From NCBI RefSeq assembly GCF_001613505.1, contig NZ_BDCM01000010.1, positions 186,001 to 250,000 of the forward strand: a DNA stretch of 64,000 bases, given 5' to 3'. Under the pieces are notes generated by a model, which worked only from the letters and a program-made list of their open reading frames with translations, was not told where the DNA came from and did not search any database. The stretch is from Nocardia mikamii NBRC 108933 (GTDB lineage: Bacteria; Actinomycetota; Actinomycetes; Mycobacteriales; Mycobacteriaceae). Positions 38,653 through 46,806 of the stretch are shown here, one piece after another; within the stretch, counting starts at the first letter, position 1, and every line of letters begins with the position of its first letter. Both the position numbers and the translations under genes were made by a program.

Positions 38653-39525
38653 GTGAACATCGCCAGACGTGTGAAACATCTTCTCATCGCGGCCTCGGCG
38701 GCCGCGCTGCTGGCCGGACCGCTCACCACGACGGCCACGGCCGCCGACGGACCGGCTCCGCTGTACAACTCGGCGCAGGAGAACTTCGTCAACGGCAACG
38801 ACGCGGCCGGTCTGGCCGATCTGCGCTCGCTGCTGGACAGCACCCCCGACGACGCGCAGGCACTGGCCCTGCAGGGCATCTGGTCGGACTACACCGGCGA
38901 TCTGCTCACCCGCGAAGCCGCGTTCAACCGGCTGGCGACCATCGACCCCGGCATGGCCCAAGGAGCCCGCAACCTCATCGGCGCCATCGGCGCCGCCGTG
39001 GGCACCCTGCCCAATCCGCTGCCGGCGCTGGTCGGCCCGCAGACCGGCATCGTGGTGCTCGGCTACGGACTGCTGCCCGACGGCAGTCTGCGCCCCGAAC
39101 TGGTCAATCGGCTCACCGCCGCGTGGTTGCAGGCGATCGCGGCGCCGATGTCGCCGATCGTGGTGACCGGCGGCAACCCGCAGAACGGCGTGCCGGAGGC
39201 GGCCGCGATGGCGGGCTGGCTGATCGGCCACGGCATACCGGCCTCCCGCGTGCTGGTCGAGGACCGCGCCAATTCGACCGTGCAGAACGCGCTGTTCAGC
39301 ACCCAGATGCTGCGAGACGCCGGCGCGACCAGCGCGGTCGTGGTGACCTCGCCGAACCACATCCGCCGCGCGGTGGCCGATTTCATCGTCGCCGGCACCC
39401 GCGTGGTCGGGGCGATGACCTCGCTCGACCAGCTGGTGTCGCAGCTGCCGCCGCCGAGCAAGACCGCTCAACGCGGCATCTATCTCGACGCGACCCGCAC
39501 CTTCCTGCTGCCGCCGGCCCGCTGA
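38653..39525 (+). CDS. Secreted YdcF/SanA-like (DUF218) protein
   Basis: About 290 residues. After a signal peptide (LLIAASAAALLAGPLTTTATA) come helical repeats (YNSAQENFVNGNDAAGLADLRSLLDSTPDDAQALALQGIWSDYTGD) and then the DUF218 fold: GIVVLGYGLLPDGSLRPELVNRL, PIVVTGGNPQNGVPEAAAMAGWLIGHGIPASRVLVEDRANSTVQNALFS, VVVTSPNHIRRAV. Relatives such as ElyC/SanA act in envelope biogenesis; the reaction is unclear. GTG 38653 is chosen with GGAAAGG upstream; 38578 and 38641 are alternatives. Confidence 0.88.
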   Translation: MNIARRVKHLLIAASAAALLAGPLTTTATAADGPAPLYNSAQENFVNGNDAAGLADLRSLLDSTPDDAQALALQGIWSDYTGDLLTREAAFNRLATIDPGMAQGARNLIGAIGAAVGTLPNPLPALVGPQTGIVVLGYGLLPDGSLRPELVNRLTAAWLQAIAAPMSPIVVTGGNPQNGVPEAAAMAGWLIGHGIPASRVLVEDRANSTVQNALFSTQMLRDAGATSAVVVTSPNHIRRAVADFIVAGTRVVGAMTSLDQLVSQLPPPSKTAQRGIYLDATRTFLLPPAR

Positions 39526-39574
39526 CCGGTGCTCGCGCACGAAAAATGGTTGACGCCGTGCCGACAATGATGGG

Positions 39575-40399
39575 GTGATCGACCCCGAATCCGAAGAATC
39601 CGGCATCGACGCGATCGTGGCGGATCTGCGCCGCGCCGGATGCGTCTTCGCCGAGGAGGAGGCGGCCTTGCTCCGGCAGGCCGCCTCCTCACCCGGCGAG
39701 CTCTCCGCACTCGTCGCCCGGCGCATCGAGGGCATACCGCTCGAATATCTGGTGGGCTGGGCCGAATTTCGCGGCCTACGGGTGGCGCTCGACCCCGGCG
39801 TCTTCGTGCCGCGGCAACGCACCGCGTTCCTGATCGACGAGGCGCTCGAACGCACCGCGGCCCGGCCGGGCGATCGGCGCACCGTGGTCGACATGTGTTG
39901 TGGCTCCGGCGCATTGGGCCTGGCGGCGACGACCGCATTGCGCGCCGGTGGGGTGGACGTCGAGCTGGTCGCCGCCGATATCGACACCGTCGCGGTGGCG
40001 TGCGCGCGACGCAATCTGGAACCACTGGGCGCGCAGGTGTTCCAGGGCGACCTGTTCGCCGCCCTGCCCGGCGAACTGATCGGACGCGTGGATCTGCTCC
40101 TGGCCAACACCCCGTATGTGCCGACGGCGATGATCGCCCGGATGCCGCCGGAAGCCCGCGACCACGAACCCCGCACCGCCCTCGACGGCGGCGAGGACGG
40201 ACTCGACGTGCTGCGCCGCGTCGCCGATGCCGCCGGGCGGTGGCTGACGGCCGGCGGCTGGATGCTGGTCGAGATCGGCACCGCCCAGATCGACACCGCG
40301 ACCGCGATCGTCGCGGCAGCGGGGCTGGGGCCCGCGATCGCGGAATCGCCCGACTGCGGCGCGACCGTGGTGTGCGGAACCAGGACACACGCCGGCTGA
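39575..40399 (+). CDS. PrmC-like protein-glutamine methyltransferase (TIGR03704 type)
   Basis: A 274-residue class I methyltransferase of the HemK/PrmC group. The PrmC-type N-terminal helical region (LEYLVGWAEFRGLRVALDPGVFVPRQRTAFLIDEAL) precedes the SAM site VVDMCCGSGALGLAATTAL. The catalytic motif, NPPY in PrmC, is NTPY here (LLANTPYVPTAMIARMP). This variant forms its own family (putative N5-glutamine methyltransferase) in actinomycetes; the target is not established. GTG start. Confidence 0.88.
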   Translation: MIDPESEESGIDAIVADLRRAGCVFAEEEAALLRQAASSPGELSALVARRIEGIPLEYLVGWAEFRGLRVALDPGVFVPRQRTAFLIDEALERTAARPGDRRTVVDMCCGSGALGLAATTALRAGGVDVELVAADIDTVAVACARRNLEPLGAQVFQGDLFAALPGELIGRVDLLLANTPYVPTAMIARMPPEARDHEPRTALDGGEDGLDVLRRVADAAGRWLTAGGWMLVEIGTAQIDTATAIVAAAGLGPAIAESPDCGATVVCGTRTHAG

Positions 40400-40409
40400 A
40401 CGGCGGGAG

Positions 40410-40916
40410 CTAGCTGCCGATGCCGCGACGGAGATCGTCGGCCGTGCGCAACAGCGCCCGCACCCCCGCCAGATCCGCCTCGAGCGCACCGAGATCCGGT
40501 CGGGTTGCCGCCGTGGCATAGTCGGCGACACCCGCCTCCACCGCCGCGACCGCGCGTTCGGCCTGTGCCCGCTGCGCGGTCCGCGCGTCGGGATGCAGCA
40601 TCGAGATCGCGACCAGGTGGTCGTCGAGAGCCAGTGCCGACTGCTCCAGATCGGCCCGGAGGGTCACCGTTGCCGCCGTGTCGTACGCGGTCACCGCGCG
40701 CAACGCCGTCATCGCATCGCGCAGGCGTCGATGCAAGCGGGCCTCGGGGTCGTGTGAGCGCGCCCACGCGGACGGGGCGCGGGTGGCCGTGCCCGGCACC
40801 ACCTGGTTCTCGGCGGCGATGCGGCGACGCTGATGCGCCAGGGCCACCGCGCCGGCCGCGACCGCCCCGCCCACGATCACCAGGACGGCCAGCAGGAGCA
40901 GTAGCAGCACGAACAT
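40410..40916 (-). CDS. Membrane-anchored helical protein, third gene of the SPFH operon
   Basis: A 168-residue protein: N-terminal membrane span (LLLLLLAVLVIVGGAVAAGAVALA), basic linker, then a helical domain (ARLHRRLRDAMTALRAVTAYDTAATVTLRADLEQSALALDDHLVAIS). No family was recognised. It starts 1 base after the zinc-ribbon gene stop, so it belongs to the SPFH/zinc-ribbon operon and may correspond in position to Bacillus YdjH. Confidence 0.75.
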   Translation of the reverse strand: MFVLLLLLLAVLVIVGGAVAAGAVALAHQRRRIAAENQVVPGTATRAPSAWARSHDPEARLHRRLRDAMTALRAVTAYDTAATVTLRADLEQSALALDDHLVAISMLHPDARTAQRAQAERAVAAVEAGVADYATAATRPDLGALEADLAGVRALLRTADDLRRGIGS

Positions 40917-40917
40917 G

Positions 40918-42429
40918 TCAGCTCCCGTGGTGAACGACGGTGGTGTGGCCGGTGCTGTGATGGTGGGTTCCGCCGCCGTGCCACATCGAGAAGGCGACGA
41001 CCGCGCCGATGATCAGCAGCGTCACGACCGTGACGAAGGCGGCGAGTTTGACCTTGCTCCACGGTCGCTGCCCGACGACCTCACCGGTCAGGCCGTTGAT
41101 GTAGACCCGGAACGGGGTGTTCGCGTAGACCACGGTCAGCAGCCAGATCGGCAGCAGAATGTGCTTGTACGCCAGCGAATTCCAGCTCGACCGCAGATCG
41201 TGGACGCGCTGGCGGTCGCCGCCGATGTCCGCGCGCACGGTCTGCTCGATGACCTTCTCCATCCGGGCACGGGCGACCGGGAACATCTGGTCGGCGTCGC
41301 GATCGTAGGTGCGGGCCAGATGTCCGGCGACGTACTCCGGCGAATAGCCGGTGGCCTCCGCGACCGGCCAGGGTTCGAGTTCGGCCACGCGTGCGCTGTC
41401 ATCGATGTCGTTGGCGAGGATCGGCAGATCGTCGAACCGGTTGCCGACCTCCCCCATCGCCGGAAACCAGCGAATTTCGGTGCGGCTCTTCAGCTCTCCG
41501 TCGTCCCAATAGCGTTCGGTGTACTCCTCGCCGCGTTCACCGCGATACCACGTGTGCACGTCGGCGTCGTAGGTGAAATAGGCATGGTAGACGCTGGCCA
41601 GCGAACCGAGCCGCTTGTACTTCTTGAACGCGGTCGGGGCGAACCACCGTCCGGAGACCCACTTCTCGACGCGTTCACGCGCGGCCTTCTCGTCGATGCG
41701 GAACGGGACGACACCGTCCACCGGCAACCGGGCGGGAGCGTTGTGCACGTCGTCGCGCTGGATCGGCGTGGCACAGTAGGGGCAGCGGGTCGCGGTCAGG
41801 CTGCCGACGAACGTGGTTGTGCCACCGCAATTCTGGCACTTCACCTCTCGTTCCCCGGTGACCTCCGGCCCGGTGGTCACGGCCTGCAGCGCACGCAACT
41901 CCCCCATCGCCTGCCGCAGATCCCGCGCGACGACCGGCGCCCGCGGCGCCGACAGCGGCGAGTAGTTTCCGCAACTGGGACACCGCAACTGCTGCGAGGC
42001 GATATCGAACACCAGCTGGCCGCCGCAGGCCGCACAGGGGTAGGTACGCGTCAGTTCGGTCCGGTGCAGCATGGCCGGAGCTCCCGAACCCTGCGGGGCT
42101 GGCGGCGGGCCGAGCGGCGGCGTGCCGTCCTGCAAGCGGTAACCGCCCGGCATGGGCGGCGACATCGGTGCCGGGGTCATACTCCCCGGCTCGCGATAAC
42201 CACCCGGCGCAGAGGACCGCGGCGGAGGCGGCGTCATCCCCTCCGCCGCGCGATAGCCATCCGGCGCGGGCGGCCGCAACGGAGGCGGCGTCACACCCTC
42301 CGCCTGGTGATAACCATCCAGCGCGGGCGGCCGCAACGGAGGCGGGGTCATTCCCGCGGAGTCGCCATGGCTGCCCAGGAGCGGTGGCCGCACCGGAGAC
42401 GAGTTCGGTTGTGGGCGTGGGTCGTTCAT
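40918..42429 (-). CDS. Zinc-ribbon membrane protein (YdjG-like) with Pro-rich repeats
   Basis: A 503-residue protein. Residues about 20-110 are four to five imperfect 20-residue Pro-rich repeats (TPPPLRPPA-x-DGY type). Two zinc ribbons follow (CAACGG...CPSCG and CQNCGG...CPYC), then a large conserved domain (WFAPTAFKKYKRLGSLASVYHAYFTYDADVHTWYRGERGE). Two C-terminal spans (HILLPIWLLTVVYANTPF and LAAFVTVVTLLIIGAVVAFSMW) precede a His-rich tail. It resembles TFIIB-ribbon proteins such as B. subtilis YdjG, partner of SPFH protein YdjI in a PspA-linked membrane complex. The ATG at 42429 lies 28 bases after the SPFH gene. Confidence 0.88.
   Translation of the reverse strand: MNDPRPQPNSSPVRPPLLGSHGDSAGMTPPPLRPPALDGYHQAEGVTPPPLRPPAPDGYRAAEGMTPPPPRSSAPGGYREPGSMTPAPMSPPMPGGYRLQDGTPPLGPPPAPQGSGAPAMLHRTELTRTYPCAACGGQLVFDIASQQLRCPSCGNYSPLSAPRAPVVARDLRQAMGELRALQAVTTGPEVTGEREVKCQNCGGTTTFVGSLTATRCPYCATPIQRDDVHNAPARLPVDGVVPFRIDEKAARERVEKWVSGRWFAPTAFKKYKRLGSLASVYHAYFTYDADVHTWYRGERGEEYTERYWDDGELKSRTEIRWFPAMGEVGNRFDDLPILANDIDDSARVAELEPWPVAEATGYSPEYVAGHLARTYDRDADQMFPVARARMEKVIEQTVRADIGGDRQRVHDLRSSWNSLAYKHILLPIWLLTVVYANTPFRVYINGLTGEVVGQRPWSKVKLAAFVTVVTLLIIGAVVAFSMWHGGGTHHHSTGHTTVVHHGS
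42130..42370. repeat. Tandem about 60-bp repeats encoding Pro-rich units
   Basis: Imperfect units of about 20 codons inside the zinc-ribbon gene. The copies centred near 42215, 42275 and 42330 are the most alike (GGCGGCCGCAACGGAGGCGG shared by two). Copy number is likely variable between strains. Confidence 0.7.
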
Positions 42430-42457
42430 CGGTCCCCCGGGTTCGGCTGGTGTGCGG

Positions 42458-43627
42458 CTAGCCGGCGGGAGGCGGCGGGGGCGGGGTGCCGGGCAGCGGC
42501 GGCGGACCGCCGAACAACGACTGCAGCGCGGGGACGGTCGAGGCCGCGGCCCACGCGGACATGCCGGTGGTCCAGACGTTCGTCTGCGGGGTGAGGCGTC
42601 CGGCGGCGACGAACTGGCGCAGCTGGTCGACCGGGAAGGGACCCGCCGCCTGCCCGTCGAGGTCGATGTGGAACTGCTGCTGTACCGGAAGCGGCGGCGG
42701 CTGCCCGTAGCCCGGCTGGGCGTAGCCTGCGGCGGGCTGGGCGAAGGCGCCCTGCATCGCGCCCGCCATCTGCCCGCCCAGGGCCACGCCCATTCCGGCC
42801 TGCATCGCCGCGCCCATCGCACCGCCGCCGGGATTCTGCGCGGCGGCGAGCATCGCGTCGGCCGCCTGCACCTGCTGGTACCGGTTCGGATCGCGGACGT
42901 TGTCGGCGAATCCGCTTGCCTCGACACCGCGGGCCACGCCGCGGGTCATCGCCTGCTGGATCTCCTCCGGCAGCGAGATGGTCATGGTGACCGCGTCGAC
43001 GCCCAGTCCGAACGACGCCACCCGCTGCGCCACGAATTCGCGCAGCTTGTCGGACAATTCGACCTGGCGGCCCTGCAGATCGATCGCGCCGAGACCGGTC
43101 GCGAGCACCATATCCGAGAACGCGAGCGCGACGGTGCGCCGCAGCAGATCGGTGATCTGCTCCATGTCGACGACGCTCTCGGTGCCGATCACCTGACGCA
43201 GGAAGACGGCCGGGTCGACCACCTTCACGATGGTGGTGCCGTTGGCGCGGACCTGCACCATGCGGAAGTCGGGATCGCGGACCGTCACCGGTTGCGGTGT
43301 GCCCCAGCGGAAATCGGTGACCGGGCGGGTGTTGACGAAATACACCTCCGACCGGAACGGGCTGTTGAACCCATGTTTCCACCCCTGCAGAGTGGACATG
43401 ATCGGCATGTTCTCCGTGGTCAGGGCGTAATGGCCGGGCTCGTAGCGGTCGGCGAGCTGCCCCCGGTAGACGAAGACGGCCTGCTGACCCTCGCGCACGA
43501 TCAGTTCGGCGCCGTTCTTGATCTCGTTGTCGTAGCGCGGGAATCGCCACGCCAGCGTGGAATTCGTATCGTCGAGCCATTCGATGATGTCGACGAATTC
43601 ACCGCGGATCTTGTCCATCAGGCCCAT
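42458..43627 (-). CDS. SPFH-domain protein with C-terminal GYF_2 domain (YdjI-like)
   Basis: A 389-residue protein, first gene of a three-gene operon. Residues about 5-225 are an SPFH domain of the virion-core/YdjI type (WRFPRYDNEIKNGAELIVREGQQAVFVYRGQLAD, LALTTENMPIMSTL region, EIQQAMTRGVARG). A low-complexity Ala/Gly/Met/Gln stretch follows, then a GYF_2 domain (FHIDLDGQAAGPFPVDQLRQFVAAGRLTPQTNVWTTGMSAWAAASTVPAL) and a Pro tail. Likely forms membrane-associated oligomers; GYF domains bind Pro-rich peptides, and the next gene encodes Pro-rich repeats. Confidence 0.9.
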   Translation of the reverse strand: MGLMDKIRGEFVDIIEWLDDTNSTLAWRFPRYDNEIKNGAELIVREGQQAVFVYRGQLADRYEPGHYALTTENMPIMSTLQGWKHGFNSPFRSEVYFVNTRPVTDFRWGTPQPVTVRDPDFRMVQVRANGTTIVKVVDPAVFLRQVIGTESVVDMEQITDLLRRTVALAFSDMVLATGLGAIDLQGRQVELSDKLREFVAQRVASFGLGVDAVTMTISLPEEIQQAMTRGVARGVEASGFADNVRDPNRYQQVQAADAMLAAAQNPGGGAMGAAMQAGMGVALGGQMAGAMQGAFAQPAAGYAQPGYGQPPPLPVQQQFHIDLDGQAAGPFPVDQLRQFVAAGRLTPQTNVWTTGMSAWAAASTVPALQSLFGGPPPLPGTPPPPPPAG

Positions 43628-43711
43628 GCGTACTTCCGTCCTCCCTCGGCGCATTCCGCCGCGCAGAGTATGGCACAAACAGGTTCGCCGCGGCCGCTAG
43701 CATGAGGCGTT

Positions 43712-44227
43712 GTGGAGCAGCGATACGTGCGCAGGTCGGGACGGGTGATCCTCGCTGACGCCGACGACCGGATTCTGCTCATCGCCTATCGCGGCACGCT
43801 GGATCCGCTGTACTGGATCACCCCCGGCGGCGGGATCGACGCGGCCGAGTCGCCGGCGGAGGCCGCGGCGCGGGAATTGGGCGAGGAGACCGGATTACGG
43901 GTCACCGCAGCGGATCTCGGACCGCAGGTCGCGGTAGCGGCCGGGCATCTGGAGATTCCCGGATGGCTGTCGGGCATCTTCCGTGAGGACTATTTCTTCT
44001 ACCGGCTGCCCACCGGCGGCGCCGACCTGGACACGAGTGGCCTGCTGAGCTACGAGAGCACGGCCATCGACGAATTCCGGTGGTGGAGTGTCGATGAGCT
44101 CGCGAGCACCGATCAGGAGGTGTACCCGCTCGGTCTCGCCGGGCTCCTCGGCGATCTGCTGGCGGGGCGGATTCCACCCGAACCGGTCACGCTCCCGTGG
44201 CGCGACCGGCCCGGCGAAACCTCGTGA
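43712..44227 (+). CDS. NUDIX hydrolase
   Basis: A 171-residue NUDIX protein with a complete box (GGGIDAAESPAEAAARELGEETGL, residues about 39-62). It hydrolyses a nucleoside-diphosphate-linked substrate that cannot be predicted. The C-terminal part (DEFRWWSVDELASTDQEVYPLGL) is the usual ADP-ribose-type tail. GTG start; a -10-like TAGCAT (43698-43703) lies 8 bases upstream, so the transcript may be leaderless. Divergent from the SPFH operon. Confidence 0.92.
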   Translation: MEQRYVRRSGRVILADADDRILLIAYRGTLDPLYWITPGGGIDAAESPAEAAARELGEETGLRVTAADLGPQVAVAAGHLEIPGWLSGIFREDYFFYRLPTGGADLDTSGLLSYESTAIDEFRWWSVDELASTDQEVYPLGLAGLLGDLLAGRIPPEPVTLPWRDRPGETS

Positions 44228-44239
44228 ACCGGCCGCGGA

Positions 44240-45067
44240 TCAGGACTTGCGACCGGTGAATTCGTCCATCGAGTGGTAGACGCCCACCTTGTTCAGGTAG
44301 TAATCGCGCACCTTCAACGGCAGCAGACCGGAGATGGCGCGGTTGAGCCGGGAGGTCCACGGCAGCACGACCAGCGCCGCACCGTTCTTCATCTCCCGCC
44401 ACGCGGTGTCGACGACCTCTTCCTGCTCCAGGATCGGCGTGAACCAGAAACCCTTGGCGCCGTCGAACATTCCGGTGTTGATGTAGGTCGGGCACACCGT
44501 GGTGACCTTCACGTGCTCGTTGCCGGACTGCTCGAGTTCCAGGCGCACCGAATCCGACCAGCCCAGCGCCGCCCACTTGGACGCGGCGTAGACGCTCATG
44601 CGCGGATTGGCCACCAGCGCCGCCGAGGAGGCGATGTTCAGCACTCGCGCCGGAGTCTTGCGGTTCACCATCGCGGGCAGGAATTCCAGCGCGATGTACA
44701 TGGGCGCCAGTGAATTGATCGCCATCGTCTTGTCGATGTCGGCGCGGTTCTCGGTTTCCCAGAAGTAGCCGTTGCCGCGCACGATTCCGGCGTTGTTGAC
44801 CAGCACGTCGATATCGCCGACCTCCGAGCGCACCGCGGCGCCGGCCTCGATGATCGACTGCTGGTCGGAGACGTCGACCACGTAGTGGTGCACCCGGCTC
44901 ACCGATCCGGAGGACAGTTCGGCCGCGGTCTGCTTCAGCGCGATCTCGTTGACATCCCACAGCACCACGTCGGCGGCCTGTTCGCGCACCGCCCGCTGGG
45001 CGAAGGATTTGCCCAGGCCCATCGCCGCGCCGGTGATCAGTACTCGCTTGCCCGCGACCGTATCCAT
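44240..45067 (-). CDS. Short-chain dehydrogenase/reductase
   Basis: A 275-residue classical SDR. Motifs: VLITGAAMGLGKSFAQRAV, DVLVNNAGIVRGNGYFW, LNIASSAALVANPRMSVYAASKWAALG with catalytic Ser, Tyr and Lys. The extended C-terminus (PILEQEEVVDTAWREMKNGAALVVLPWTSRLNRAISGLLP) matches a retinol-dehydrogenase-like subgroup common in mycobacteria. It lies 37 bases after the aldehyde dehydrogenase gene and is probably cotranscribed with it. Confidence 0.92.
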   Translation of the reverse strand: MDTVAGKRVLITGAAMGLGKSFAQRAVREQAADVVLWDVNEIALKQTAAELSSGSVSRVHHYVVDVSDQQSIIEAGAAVRSEVGDIDVLVNNAGIVRGNGYFWETENRADIDKTMAINSLAPMYIALEFLPAMVNRKTPARVLNIASSAALVANPRMSVYAASKWAALGWSDSVRLELEQSGNEHVKVTTVCPTYINTGMFDGAKGFWFTPILEQEEVVDTAWREMKNGAALVVLPWTSRLNRAISGLLPLKVRDYYLNKVGVYHSMDEFTGRKS

Positions 45068-45104
45068 ATTCGTTCCCTTTCCCGATGTGCCCGAGCGGGC
45101 GAGA

Positions 45105-46676
45105 TCATTTCTGCCGCAACGCCTTCATCACGCCGAAGTAGAGCGTCATGGTCTTCGCCCACAGCGCTTCCGACATGCCCGGCAGCGGCGCGATCGGCAG
45201 TGCGCGCTGGACCGCGATGGTCTGGGTGTCGACGTATTTGAGCAGCCCCTCCGGCCCGTGGCGGCGGCCGCTGCCGGAGATGCCGAGCCCGCCCGAGGGG
45301 GCCGCGACACTGCCCCACGCGGCGATGAAGCCCTCGTTCACGTTCACCGATCCGGCGTGGATGCGGGCGGCGATCTCGCGAGCGCGTCCCGTATCGCGGC
45401 TCCACACACTGGCGTTGAGACCGTAGGCGGTGTCGTTGGCCTGGTCGACGGCCTCGTCGTCACTGTGGACGCGGTAGATCGAGACGACCGGGCCGAAGGT
45501 CTCCTCGCGGTAGACGGTCATCCCCGGACGCACCCCGGCCAGCACGGTCGGCTCGTAGAAGTACGGGCCGAGGTCCGGCCGCGCGCGACCGCCGGCCAGT
45601 ACGGTCGCCCCCTTGGCGACGGCGTCCTCGACGTGTTCGATGACCGTGTTCAGCTGGCGCGGGAAGGTCAGCGAACCCATCTCGTAGGAGTAGTCGAGCG
45701 CCGAACCGAGCCGCAAAGCTTGTGTGGCGGAGGTGAATTCGCTGACGAACCGATCGTAGACGCGGTCGTGCACATAGATGCGCTCGATGGATTCGCACAG
45801 TTGCCCGGCCGAGGCGAAACAGGCGCGCACCGCGATCTTGGCGGCCGCGCTCACGTCGGCGTCGGCGAGCACCAGCAGCGGATTCTTGCCGCCCAGTTCG
45901 AGCGAGTAGCCGATCAGCCGCTCCCCCGCCTGCCGGGCGATGGTGCGGCCGGTGGCGCTGGAACCGGTGTAGTCGACGTAGTCGGCGCGCGCGATCACCT
46001 CACCGCCGATCACCGAGCCACGGCCCAGCACCGCCTGCCAGAGCCCCGTGGGCAGGCCCGCGCGTTCGGCGGCGTCGATCGCCCACAGGGCGGTGAGCGC
46101 GGTCTGATTGTCCGGTCGCGCGACGACCGCGTTACCGGCCATCAGCGCGGGCAGCGCGTCGGAAACGGCCAGCGCCAAGGGGTAGTTCCACGGCGAGATC
46201 ACCGCGACCACACCCTTGGGCCGGTTGCGGACCTCGACCTTGGTGAGCACCGGCAGCACACCGCGAGGGGTGCGCGAGGCGAGCAGCCGTTCGGCCGCGG
46301 CGGCGTAGTAGCGGGCGTTGACCGCCACATCCCCGACCTCGTCGAAGGCGTGCACGCGGGACTTGCCGGCCTCGGTCTGGACGATGTCGAGGATGGTGTC
46401 CTGTTCGGCCAGGACCAGGTCGTGGAAGCGGCGCAGCACCGCCACGCGTTCGCGCACGGGAACCCGCGCCCACTGCTGCTGAGCGCTGCGGGCGGCCGCG
46501 AAGGCGGACTCGATATCGGCGGTGGACGACTGCGGCAGATCGGCGATCTTCGCGCCGGTGGCCGGGGCGAGGACCGCCACCGAGGGAGCGCCACCCGCGG
46601 TGGCGTGCGCGAGCAGGCGGTCCACCAGCTCCTGCGGCAAGGCCGGAGCAGCGGCGAGGTCTGGGGCGGTCGTCAT
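45105..46676 (-). CDS. gabD2: Succinic-semialdehyde dehydrogenase (GabD2-like)
   Basis: A 523-residue aldehyde dehydrogenase close along its length to M. tuberculosis GabD2 (Rv1731). Motifs: GVVAVISPWNYPLALAVSDALPALMAGNAVV, GYSLELGGKNPLLVL with Glu260, ACFASAGQLCESIERIYV with catalytic Cys294, and SGSGRRHGPEGLLKY at the end. The cofactor-contact Lys of VVLKPD is Arg here (VVARPD), a conservative change. It would oxidise succinic semialdehyde or a related aldehyde with NAD(P)+. Divergent from a TetR gene across a 29-bp palindrome. Confidence 0.9.
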   Translation of the reverse strand: MTTAPDLAAAPALPQELVDRLLAHATAGGAPSVAVLAPATGAKIADLPQSSTADIESAFAAARSAQQQWARVPVRERVAVLRRFHDLVLAEQDTILDIVQTEAGKSRVHAFDEVGDVAVNARYYAAAAERLLASRTPRGVLPVLTKVEVRNRPKGVVAVISPWNYPLALAVSDALPALMAGNAVVARPDNQTALTALWAIDAAERAGLPTGLWQAVLGRGSVIGGEVIARADYVDYTGSSATGRTIARQAGERLIGYSLELGGKNPLLVLADADVSAAAKIAVRACFASAGQLCESIERIYVHDRVYDRFVSEFTSATQALRLGSALDYSYEMGSLTFPRQLNTVIEHVEDAVAKGATVLAGGRARPDLGPYFYEPTVLAGVRPGMTVYREETFGPVVSIYRVHSDDEAVDQANDTAYGLNASVWSRDTGRAREIAARIHAGSVNVNEGFIAAWGSVAAPSGGLGISGSGRRHGPEGLLKYVDTQTIAVQRALPIAPLPGMSEALWAKTMTLYFGVMKALRQK

Positions 46677-46715
46677 TGTCGGCCCTCTCGGTCGGCAGGC
46701 GCCAACAATTTGTTG

Positions 46716-46744
46716 AACACCAGTGTTAGATTAACACTGGTGTT
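46716..46744. promoter_or_regulatory. 29-bp perfect palindrome, TetR operator pair
   Basis: Two 13-bp arms (46716-46728 and 46732-46744) around a 3-bp centre. Each arm contains its own palindromic box, AACACCAGTGTT and AACACTGGTGTT, so two dimers could bind. It sits between the divergent aldehyde dehydrogenase and TetR genes. Confidence 0.8.
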
Positions 46745-46806
46745 AGATTAATAGGGCGATGCCGGGCCATGTCAAGTCCGCACCACCGATCAGGGAGGTA
46801 CCACGG

